From: Raphanus sativus
Taxonomy: Eukaryota; Streptophyta; Magnoliopsida; Brassicales; Brassicaceae
Length of the DNA stretch: 64,000 nt
Reading direction: 5' to 3'
Assembly: GCF_000801105.2 (NCBI RefSeq)
Contig: NC_079517.1
Coordinates: 62,001 to 126,000 of the forward strand
How positions within the stretch are numbered: position 1 is the stretch's first letter; every line of letters begins with the position of its first letter. A program made the position numbers and the translations under genes. The notes under the pieces were generated by a model, which was not told the origin of the DNA, did no database searches, and saw only the letters and a list, made by a program, of their open reading frames with translations. Positions 45,358-55,387 of the stretch are shown one piece after another.

Positions 45358-46843
45358 CTACTCCTGCCCAAAACCATCACGGTTATCTTGTTGCCACCCA
45401 AAACCTTGAGCGTCTCTACCACCCCTGTTAGCCTGCTGAGTCGTCTGAGGCGGTGCCATACCGGGATTCCATGACGACTGTGGGGGATAAGATCCTTGGA
45501 AACTGGGATTCATCATTGGCGCAGGCTGCTGCGGCTGCTGCTGCTGATACCCTGGGGCGGAACCGTGTTCTGAGCCGCTGCCTTCTGGTCTTGCTAATTC
45601 AAAAGGTGCACCATTGTAGAATTGCTGAGAGGATCCATCAGCGGTTGGATAAGGCGGAAAACTAAACTGCTGAGGCAAAGCATTCATGGGAATGGGCATG
45701 GTGGGGGGTTGCATGATATTCATAGGCGGAGGGTAATCTGGGAACCGGATTCCAGGTTTAGGACTGGCGGTTTCGAAACCGGGAGGACGAGAGTTATCGT
45801 TGTCAGCAGGGTAACTCCCAAATCCAGAAAGTGGCTTAGACAAAGAAGAAGACCTGTGTAGTAAAGGCAGCTGGGATCTTAAGGGGGCACGCAAAGTGGA
45901 TTCAGAAGCAGAAGATTGCTGCTTAGTGCTCTGAACGTCAGAGTCGTTGCCGTCTTCTTTATCAGAAGGATCGGGTAGTAAAAGGGAGGCGTGGAGGTGA
46001 TGGACATGGGATTCAAAGTCAGGTTTCTTGAGGAAAGACCTGAGGCAGTGAGGAGCAGCACAGATGAAGATACCTTCCATCATCTTGATGGTCTGAATCT
46101 TTTGAATACGTTCATCACATCTGGTCAATAACACACAAAAGAGAGAACAAGAAAGATTTCAATCTGACAAACCCTCGAGTGCCTAAGAAATGTGTATAAA
46201 GATATTACGAAACAATCTACATACGAAAAGCTTACAATACTAGTAAAACTGCAGGTCTCTAAACATTTGTTGATTACAAATAATATCCTCACATAAGATA
46301 GTAATTAAGATGAAAGCAATTAAAGCGACATGTTGGTTCATAAGAGGTTGGAAAGGACAAGTAGTAGGGGAATAGTAAGAAGATTGAAAGACGTACAGAT
46401 AGCAGATGGAGTCACTGCGAGCACATTCGAGGCAAAAGGCATGATCACATGGATTCTGTTAATGTCAATCAAACAAACAACAAAGCAAGTTCAATCCATA
46501 TACAAGAATGAAACAAAGAACTCCCCCTCCCTCCCTCCCTCCCTCCCTCCCCCCTTTTAAACATAAATCATAAAAACAAGGGGTTACCAGACGGCCATAG
46601 ATTGCAATGGGGAAATCGCAACGGACGCAGAAATGAACTCTCTCCCCTAGCTGCCTGCGAGAAACGGCGTCCCACGGGCTTGATCACGGTGGTGGGAGTC
46701 ACGGAACCGATCCCTTTGGCGACAGGAAGGTCGGCGAGGACCAGATGGTCGGGACAGGCTACGGTAACTGTTTCCGTGGGCGAAGGTCTTGCTCCGCTAC
46801 CAGTCTCCGTTGGAGAATCCCTCCTTAGTCGTATCTGAAGCAT
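45358..46843 (-). pseudogene. HAKAI: HAKAI-type RING E3 ubiquitin ligase, m6A-writer component, with a 1-bp frameshift in exon 1
   Basis: On the minus strand, exons 46843-46588, 46455-46397 and 46120-45358 give 358 aa if one extra base in exon 1 is disregarded. It begins MLQIRLRRDSPTETGSGARP. A RING-like Cys/His set follows ('HFCVRCDFPIAIYGRLNPCDHAFC', then 'CARSDSICYLC'), then a C2H2-like segment ('CAAPHCLRSFLKKPDFESHVHHLH') as in the HYB domain, and a Pro/Gln-rich tail ending 'NRDGFGQE'. Plant HAKAI (AT5G01160) is part of the nuclear complex that adds N6-methyladenosine to mRNA. In exon 1, after 'KPVGRR', three A on the plus strand (46662-46664) where two are expected shift the frame; the literal reading ends inside intron 1. 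Everything after it is conserved, so a sequencing error or very recent mutation is likely. Confidence 0.85.
46520..46555. repeat. (CTCC)n microsatellite in HAKAI intron 1
   Basis: About seven CCCT units followed by C6 and T4. It lies within the intron between HAKAI exons 1 and 2. Confidence 0.8.
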
Positions 46844-46984
46844 TCTCCCTGCCAACTCCAAAAATCGCAATCAAACCCTAACAAACAAACAGATCCCCAC
46901 AAAAACAAAAATAAACGAAGAAGAAGAAGAAGAGGAGTAAAAGCTGGCTGCTCATTACACCGACGACGCACCCTAACAAGTCCG

Positions 46985-46987
<3 letters not shown>

Positions 46988-47034
<47 letters not shown>
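46988..47034. repeat. (TC)n microsatellite in HAKAI leader
   Basis: About 22 uninterrupted TC units, 150-190 bp upstream of the HAKAI start codon on the minus strand, so a GA repeat in the transcript or promoter. Confidence 0.8.
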
Positions 47035-47038
<4 letters not shown>

Positions 47039-47636
47039 ACTTTACTTCTTCTCAAACGGATTACGACGGAGGCGAAAGGGCTAACCAAATTTTTCTCTCT
47101 TTCCTTTTGTTCCTCGTTTCCTATTTGTCCCCGATCATCTCATTAATTTTCTTATTTATTTATTTAAATGAAATATTATTATTCCCAGCACTTCTGGACG
47201 ACAAAGAGGGTTTGAGAGTTTCATAAATTCAAAGCCAAGTTGAAAAACACTTAAAAGTCAAGAGGACCAAAATACAAAGAGAAAAGAAGCAGGGAAATGT
47301 GGATTTCAAAATAGTCTAACAACAACATTGTTCCAACTACAAATAGCAAAGGTTGTTGATTCTTTATGTCTCCATCTTTGGCTTCTTTGCAATCAACTTC
47401 CATAGAGCAGTGTTCAAAGCAGAGCATGTCCCCAAAGAAGCTCTCAACACATTCATTACCTGACAGACACTTGAAGAGTTTTTGTTAAATACAGGAGGAG
47501 GGATAAACTATATTACTAGAGAAACAAGTAAATGATTACCTCTGCTTCACGGATTCTAATAACTTGAACATCCACATCATCTGCCTTAATCCCATACTTC
47601 TTAAGCAAACATATTGATGTGCTCAAGCAACCCATA

Positions 47637-47644
47637 GGTGTGAT
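47637..47644. repeat. Left 8-bp target-site duplication of the hAT element
   Basis: GGTGTGAT, identical to 49046-49053; it is part of the DUF674 coding sequence. Confidence 0.88.
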
Positions 47645-49045
47645 TAGGGATGTTGTATTGGGTTCTTATAATTAGGGTAGTACCAGCCCATTGAAATTTT
47701 TAAAAGCCCTAAACCCTAATGTTTTATCTGTAAACCATATCGGGCTCATTTAGGGTTGGACTAGATAATAAAGGGTTTTGAAAGGGCTAGGCCCTATTAG
47801 TCATTATATTTTTTTAAACTAAACTACGACGTTTTCTTCTTTGATCAAAGCTTTCTTCTTCGTTCTCGTCGCCATCACTCAAGGAGTTGGTTTCAGTCTT
47901 CGTTCTCGTCGCCATCAATCGATCTCAGTCGCCATTGATCGAGGAGTCGAGGGTTTCAATCGATCTCGTCGACGAGGGCTTTAACATCTCAGATTCTCAG
48001 TCGGTGGGTTTCAACATCTTAGATTCTCAGTCGGTGGGTTTCAATCAACTTCGAGATCGAGCAATCTCCGGCGTGAGCTCTCTGTCCTCAGACTCGACCT
48101 CTCTCTTATCTCCTCCGATTTGGGTTTCAAGCATTGTTGAGGTAACAATCATGTACTCATGTGTGTTTGATTTGTTTTTGAGAATGGGTTAGCTCATCTT
48201 TACATCTTTACTACTTGTTACCTGATGAGCTTATTTGTTTTGATTCTGTAATTTGGTTCATCTTACTTGTTCAGCATTGACAAAAAAAGAGGCTGCGGGT
48301 AAGGCAGTAGAGTTCCTTTAGCTACTGATAGAAACTTGAAAATAAACCTATGCTATTCGAGTTTCATTTGCTTTCAATTGAAAATAAACCTATGCTTTCT
48401 ATATGCCTGTGTGTCATAAACAAGTTTGTTACTATACATGATTAGTGTGCTTGTGTTTTCTATGTGAAGGTTTTATAGACTGTGCTTTCTATATGATTGT
48501 AGGTTGCAAAGCTACGAAGTGAAAAGTGGAAGTCTTTGACAGAAGAAGTGAGTTGCTCTACTCTTTGTTTCTTCCCTAGGTTGCATGGTTATTTGTCTAT
48601 CGTGATATAACTCGGGTTGTATTAAGTGGCTATTTAGGATAAGAAAGTTTATTTGGATAAGGCTACTGAATTAAAGACAGAGTATAGAGAGAAACTTATA
48701 CAGTGACTGTTTCAAAACCCATTTTGTTCTCTTAGAGGAAAGTTTACTGGTTTTGTTTAGAAACTTGTGATTGATGATTAGCGTTTGATATTTTATTTTA
48801 AGAGAGTTTAAATTGATTATCAATGATGATTACTGATTTGTTATCAAGGTGGAGAGCAACTTGTTTATTTCAATCAGAAACTATGTGTTTACATAAGAAA
48901 AAAAATATAAAGGGTTTAAAGGGTTTAAAGGGTTCAGCCCTATTTTACATAGTTTTAATGGGTTTAAAAGGATTAGGGTCACTTAGGGTTGGGTTTAAGC
49001 TAAATAGGGTTGGATTGGGTTGGGTTACCCTATACAACATCCCTA
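47645..49045 (+). mobile_element. Non-autonomous hAT element (1401 bp) inside the DUF674 gene
   Basis: The ends TAGGGATGTTGTATTGGGTT and, inverted, TAGGGATGTTGTATAGGGTA are inverted repeats, flanked on both sides by the exact 8-bp repeat GGTGTGAT (47637-47644 and 49046-49053). TIR start TAGGG and an 8-bp duplication define a hAT element. Its inside has many (T)TTAGGGTTT/GGGTTTAAAGGG phrases near both ends, a frame of 101 codons (47887-48192) containing a doubled 'ISDSQSVGFN'/'ILDSQSVGFN' unit, and no transposase. Orientation is arbitrary. Confidence 0.88.
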
Positions 49046-49053
49046 GGTGTGAT
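49046..49053. repeat. Right 8-bp target-site duplication of the hAT element
   Basis: GGTGTGAT, identical to 47637-47644. Confidence 0.88.
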
Positions 49054-50370
49054 TATCACATCATCTGAAACTGTAAACCTTGTTCCTCTCTTCACAAACC
49101 CACTTCCCTTCTCTGACTTTGGATCAATCACTCTCACAGGAACTATTCTGTCCTTTCGATACAGCGGAGTCCGATCACAATCTGTAGTCAAACTGTAGTC
49201 AGGCTGGCGTGGATTAGAATTCCTGTAACGGTAATAAACGGGCGCTTCTTCAGTGCTGATACTTGACAACTGCTTCTGCAGTTTATAGTAATGAGGAAGT
49301 ACACATTTGGAAGCTAACTCTTCTTTCCTTTATCAACACTCAAATCCTTGAAGATTCTACGCAAGTTCCCAATGCATCCCGAACTAGAATCGCATACAAA
49401 CTCCAGAGGGACAGCTAGAAAACTGAAAAGAAGATCAACAAAGTCTTCTCCACATTCAACATACATTATCTTCATGTCTTGTTTCCTCACTATGGCATCA
49501 ATAGTAAATTCTGGTTCTGATGCATCTGTTTTAGTCTCCATGCGTGGAGTCAACAACTTGAGCATGTTTGTCATATCTTGTGGACTTTGCTTCTTCAAGA
49601 GAGCGTCTGTCAAGGGGGTATTTGAGGAGAATACACACTCAAGAAGACGCATAATCTATATATATATATATAGCAACAACATCAAGATAAGTCAAAAACA
49701 TGTTTGTACCACACACTATACAATAATAATAATTAAAAGAAAAGGAAGGTACCTCACTGAGACCAATATCAAGAAGCTGTTCCCCAAGCTTACTAACATC
49801 AGAACATCCTAGACTGTTGAGAGTATTCAAGACAAGACCAGTCGAATCAAGAGACACTTTCAAGTCGTCGTGATGATGGGAAGACCTGCCACTTACAAAC
49901 ACTCCAACAGCATCATTTTGTATCTGATCTTCTTCTTCAGACAGTTCGATTTCGTGGTTCATCAACCTTCCACAAGCACAATCAGAGCCACTAAAATCAC
50001 TGCACATGTTGCAGCTTGAGAAATATGAGCACTTAAAGTACTTGAGGTGGTGATCGGTAGTAGGGTTCAGGTTGAGCTTAAGCCTTTTGCATTCGGCCTC
50101 CTTCACACTCCTTGGATTAAGCAACATCTGCTTGCAAGCTCCAGTCATGAAACTGTCAGTGCTCATGTCCGCAACACTTTTATAGAGGTTGCCAAAACAT
50201 CCAATCTCGGATTTTTGATGCTTCTTAAGCAATCCGACAATGGTTCCCATTGGCAGTGTCATTAGGCTGAAGAGAACATCAACAAAATCTCTACAAGCCT
50301 CAGCCAAAACGATCTTCTTCTTCTCTTCGTCAATAATGAGCCTCAAAGTAAACTTTGGTTCCTCTGACAT

Positions 50371-51166
50371 TTCAGCCACTTTGGTGAAAAGAAAAGAAAG
50401 AAAGAAAAAAAAGAAGAAAAGGGAGAACAAGAGAAAGAGAAGAAAGAAGTTTGGAAGACACTCCTATAAAAACCCTCAAGGATGCACACCAATATATATA
50501 TTCAGACCGAGCGGCATTACATTAAATAGGAATGGCAACTGTTCACTAGTACCAAATAAGCCCATATTAAGCGCAAAAAAAGCAACCTTTGAGCTTTCTC
50601 CCAATATTTGAGGAGTCAATACGATGGACCAGTTTTTTTCGAGAGGGTCATTGAATGAGCAGAACATTAAAGTGTCATCAACATCAAAGATCCATTTAAC
50701 TTAGAAGCTACAACAACAAAAAGAAGCCAAACCTTTTGCGCTTCCCTTTGAATTTCAGCTTTAAATACTGCTTTTTTAAGCGTCGATGTTCCATAATCTC
50801 TCATGCGAAGTTTCTTTCCTTTGGCGTCGTCAAAATCAAGTTCCATAATAAAAGCAGCGTACGTACGTTTCTTAATTAAAGTTAAAAATCCTGATATTAA
50901 CTGAAACAATCGGTCAAAAGCAGAATCCAGGAGCCATTAAGTAAAACCAAACACAACCCATTGAGCTTCTCCCCTTAACTACGTAACCACAGTGAGTTGT
51001 TTCTGAAGCTTAAAGATATTAGTAATAAATAATTTTCATATATATCCAAAACTTCAATGTCTCACAAAAAAATAACAAAAGAAAATGACAAGATCATCAT
51101 ACTAAAAGTAGATGTCCAAGAAAACTAATATTATTATAGTAACTGAAACAGTCAGAAGATTGCTTC
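50371..51166. other. Spacer between the two DUF674 genes
   Basis: A minus-strand stretch at about 50850-50700 reads as a charged open segment ('ELDFDDAKGKKLRMRDYG') that looks coding-like but has no start, partner exons or family I recognise. The rest is AT-rich promoter sequence of the first gene and 3' flank of the second. Confidence 0.4.
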
Positions 51167-51312
51167 TCAAGTCTCAATCTTGGGTTTCTTATAAAACCGG
51201 CTTTCAGGAACACTTGTTGAAGATGACTCCATAGCTAGAAGACCAGTGCTCAAGGCAGAAAAACTCACCAATGAAGCTCTCAGTAATTTAATCACCTGCA
51301 AAATTAATGCAT

Positions 51313-51346
<34 letters not shown>

Positions 51347-52915
51347 ATTTGGTTACTATGTATTTGTTGGAAATCAAAGAACTTTGACAATTAAGCTTCT
51401 TTTACCTCTACTTGTTTTATACAGATCACTCGACATTCAACATCATCTAGACTGATCTGTTTATCTTTTAGCATTCCCAAAACTGAGGCTGAGTTGGAAG
51501 GAGTAATGATCAGATCATCAGTCACCATGAACTTTGTCCCTTTCTTCACAAACCCAGCGCTGTTGTTGTTTCCTTCCGATTTTGGATCTTTACACGTCAC
51601 AGGCAAGAGTTTATCCCAACCATACACAAGTCGCTTATCAGACTTCTCAGTCAAACAGTACTCTCTATAATGATCCACAGAGAAGGATACAAAACGGTAG
51701 TAAGTTGGTGGCTTATGTATAGTGACAAGTACATCAAGCAGCTGCTGCTGCTTCTCATGACACTTGTAGTAATGAGGTACAACACTCTTTAAACCCGACC
51801 CTTCTCTTCCTGAATCAACAACGCTCAACTCCTTGAAGCTTTTGCACAAGTTCCCAAGGCATCCAAGTACGATTCCGTTTCCCGATATTGATCCCCATAC
51901 AGATTCTAGAGGCATAGCAAGAAAAGTGAAAAGAAGATCAACAAAATCTTCACCACACTCAACATACATGATGTTCCCTTCCTTCTTCCTAACATATGCA
52001 TTCAGCGTTATCGTTTGATCAGCTTTTGACTCCCTTTCTTCTTCTTCTTCGATCAAGGCAGGAGGACTCAGCATCCTCTTAATACCGCATGAGCTTTTCT
52101 TTTTCAGAAATGTATCCGTCAATGGAGTCTCCGATGTGAACAAACACTCCAGCAAAGTCGCCACCTAAAAAAGTTCAGACGAAACTTAATTTGTTAAAGA
52201 ACGTGATGACGACGTTTAAATATTCAAAAAACTCATAACATGAAATATTTAAGTAGAGAATATTTGCCTCTTGGAGATTGATGTCAAGAATCATCTCAAC
52301 CAGCTTATCGCAATTTGGGTAGCCAAGACCGTTAAGAAGTTTAAGTGTAGACACAACAGAGTTAACTTCCACTTTCAAATCATCAGAGATCATGAACGAA
52401 GTATGACCTGCACTACTCCTCACAAACACTCCACCATTCCCTCCACTTCCTCCTTCTCCTTGGAACTGAATGATTTCGTTCATCAAATTCCCACAGCTAC
52501 ACCTCGAGGTGTTGAAATTGCTATACTCTTTGCTGCACTGCCCGCTTCGCACAAACATAGGGCACATGAAACATTTAGAGGCCTGTGAATCATCTATCCT
52601 CAACTTAGTCTTTTGGCATTTGTCCTGATTCAAACTCCCAGGGTACAGAAGCATCTGTTTAGAAGCCTGGGAACTGAAATGCTTCATGGCCATACTCGCT
52701 ACACTTGCATAGATATTGTTGAAACAGCCGATGGGGACTGACTTTGACTTCTGATGCGTCTCAAGCAATCTAACGATAGTTCCCATTGGCAACGTCAAGA
52801 AACTAAAGAGTACATCTACGAAATCTTCACCAGCTTCGGCGAATACAACCTTGTTTTTCTCTTGGTCTATGAGTAGCTTCAAGCTTATCACCGGATTCTC
52901 CATATGGCCAGACAT
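51167..52915 (-). CDS. DUF674-family protein, 3 exons, 511 aa
   Basis: On the minus strand, exons 52915-52268, 52164-51406 and 51295-51167 join in frame to 511 aa. The protein contains two DUF674 units: first 'ISLKLLIDQEKNKVVFAEAG' with 'DFVDVLFSFLTLPMGTIVRL' and a Cys cluster ('CFMCPMFVRSGQC...CSCGNLM'), then 'LLECLFTSETPLTD' with 'VECGEDFVDLLFTFLAMPLE'. The tail is 'VIKLLRASLVSFSALSTGLL...KKPKIET'. Function is unknown; in Arabidopsis the family forms a tandem cluster at AT5G01120-01150. The start at 52915 (MSGHMENP) fits the paralogue; 52903 is an in-frame alternative. The first intron uses a GC donor (CAAGAG|GCAAAT) with a normal AG acceptor, where the paralogue has GT. No break was seen. 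Confidence 0.9.
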
Positions 52916-53759
52916 GTTAAGTTTGATGGAAAGATCTGCACTGAAACAATTTCTTAAAAAGGTACTGTCCAAGGTTTTACACATACAGAGAGATCAGTCA
53001 AGCTAATACCCGCAGTAAAACAGTTAAAAAGTAGGCTTTAAAAAAAATAAAAACATGCAGAACAAGATCTGCATTGAAACAGTTTTAAAATTCGCATAAA
53101 GATAGTTGGTACCATAAGAACTCTGTTCATATAAGGCGTGATCAAAAATACTCAATGAGGCCCTAACAATGGACATAATAGACGAATACAAAACTTATAT
53201 TTTTTCTAGTTAGAAAGAGAAAGAGGAAACTACAAAAAGCCCCATCATCGATTCCTTCCTTAGGAAACAATTAAAACTTACAGAGAAAACAAGTTGGAAC
53301 TACTTGGAAGTAAGGAAAAAAAAACGAGCAAAAGCCGTTACAGGGACGATCTTACCTTAACACTAAATAACTTTCGTTTGGGAGAAATCTCAGAGTTGTT
53401 TGTTATCCCTCTCTCGATAGCAGGGACCTAGGTTTATGAAACAGATTTTCGAAGAGGAAGACCTAATAACGCCTTTTTCAACTGAATGTGGTTTTTATAA
53501 ACCAAAAAAGGTTATATATGAATGGGCCCCAGGTCCAAAAAAAAAAGGAAAAGCCCATGATCACATTAATAAAAGGAAAAGGAAACAAAGCACGAAGTTA
53601 GACATATATCTACGTGTCATCTCATGTTCGTTAGTAGTTGACCGCCTTACTTTTGGTCGGTGTATTTCTCTAGTATAAAACGAGTATTATTGGTTGGTGG
53701 AACTGATTTGTTTTCTCTGTTTGGATTTTCGTTAATTTGTTTTTGGGTGAATTTATCAG
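52916..53759. promoter_or_regulatory. Divergent spacer between DUF674 and ubiquitin-repeat genes
   Basis: The left part is the leader and promoter of the minus-strand DUF674 gene. The right part has a TATA-like AGTATAAAACG at about 53672-53682, about 80 bp before the ubiquitin ATG, and a pyrimidine-rich tract ending TTTATCAG directly before ATGCAG, which may be the acceptor of a leader intron, common in plant polyubiquitin genes. Confidence 0.4.
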
Positions 53760-54224
<465 letters not shown>

Positions 54225-54839
54225 ACACACACACACACTTGTAGTCTTTTCAGATCAAATTAAAAAGAGAATTGTCTCTTTAAAACTTTCGTGCTTTGTG
54301 TTTTGAGTCCTCATAAATTATTTACTTTTACTTGGGCCTTTTTGCGATAATCTTGACATAGTTTCTGCGCATATTTTCTTTGTTTCCAAACATAATGAAT
54401 TCGTAAAATATGTCAGGATCATTCCACCTTAGGTGGAGCTAGGTGTGTTGGACTGTTGCGTTGATAGAGATATAACTTGTAATTTACTTGCATCTGGTTA
54501 GGAAGGAGAGTTGTTGTATTTTGTTGTGGGGTTTGAATCTTAAGGGATGGCAATTAGCCAACAAGACTCTTTTATGTGTTGTTCATTGGTGTCACTTGCT
54601 AGCTTCTCTAGATTCAATGCAATCATGTCTGTGACTGCTAAGTTAGTACTTTTCTTAATAGTCACCTTATGCAATCCAATACAATCTTACCATTCCTTCC
54701 TCAAACTGTCAAATGCATCCATCTCAAACTAGAAGAGGCAAAAAAAAAAAAAAAATTATTTTTTCAAAGCTCGATAGAATAGAAGCTATATCACTCTGCT
54801 CCTCATATATATACTTTGTCTCTAAGCGCAATGATCCAT
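54225..54839. other. 3' flank of the ubiquitin-repeat gene
   Basis: Begins with (AC)n and poly-A-signal-like sequence; a run of A is near 54738-54754. No gene. Confidence 0.5.
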
Positions 54840-55387
54840 GGAAGGTTATCTGATGCAAAGGGCTGTGTGTTTTGGATGCTTAGGAGGAGTGGCGCTTCCA
54901 GGGCATAGATTGTGACTTCATTGGTTTCAACGCATACTAACTGTGGCTCCAATGACTCTGTTTCCGATTTGTTGATTTGAGACTTATGTGCACGCTACAA
55001 TAACTAAGAGGAGCTCACTAGGTTTTTTACATTGCTGCCTGACAAAATTTATGTAGTTTCCATCGATGCCTGCAACGCTCTCATAGTGAGTTTAATCATA
55101 TGACAACATCTCTCGGAGTTTTTAATGTTTACACTCTCAACAGCATGGTTAATGCATTGTGCAAAGATGGTCAAATGGAGCTTGTTGATGGACAATGTAA
55201 GCTCGGAGATCTACGCACGCAATGGAGCTTTTTAAGAAGATGAAAGGAAAGAGGATCAAAGTCAACGGTCATGATCTGTAACTCAATGATAAAGGGCTAT
55301 TGCCGATTTGGAAATGCCTCGGATGGAGAAAGCTTTTTGGACAAGATGGTTTCGGTAGGTTTTATGCCGGATACTATCAGTTACAAA
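54840..55387 (+). pseudogene. PPR-protein pseudogene fragment (AT5G01110 relic)
   Basis: Readable blocks in order are 'GRLSDAKGCVFWMLRRSGAS' (54840-), a stop, 'SNCGSNDSV'-like sequence, 'VFNVYTLNSMVNALCKDG' (about 55117-55170), and 'MICNSMIKGYCRFGNASDGE' followed by 'FLDKMVSVGFMPDTISY' (about 55270-55384). These are consecutive parts of a pentatricopeptide-repeat protein, a family that binds organellar RNA. Between them are stops, shifts and large deletions, and the sequence ends mid-protein. It is next to the DUF674 genes as AT5G01110 is in Arabidopsis. Clearly non-functional. Confidence 0.8.

Larger units (their letters stand above)
47364..50370 (-). pseudogene. DUF674-family gene broken by a hAT insertion and a frameshift
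   Basis: The DUF674 family is plant-specific and of unknown function; its proteins are two copies of a domain with 'VEAGEDFVDLLFSFL'-type cores. On the minus strand, exon 1 (50370-49753, 206 codons, MSEEPKFTLRL...) holds the first domain with a Cys cluster ('CSYFSSCNMC...CACG'). Exon 2 starts at 49655 ('IMRLLECVFSSNTPLTD') and holds the second domain ('YVECGEDFVDLLFSFL'). Near 49320-49332 the frame is lost by one base and resumes as 'ELASKCVLPHYYK'. At 49046 a 1401-bp hAT element interrupts it. The sequence continues at 47644 as 'MGCLSTSICLLKKYGIKADD', then exon 3 ends near 47540, and the last exon (47459-47364) ends 'KKPKMET'. Its neighbour at 51167-52915 is the intact paralogue. Confidence 0.9.

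Noticed and set aside
47887..48192. A host gene of 101 codons
   Set aside because: It lies wholly inside the hAT element and has a doubled 10-residue unit but no known domain.
49655..49700. A separate gene beginning MRLLECVF for the second DUF674 unit
   Set aside because: The paralogue at 51167-52915 shows both units in one spliced gene with the same exon boundary.
53436..53678. A plus-strand gene of 80 codons before the ubiquitin repeat
   Set aside because: Low-complexity Lys-rich sequence over the shared promoter region, no family match, and it overlaps likely leaders.
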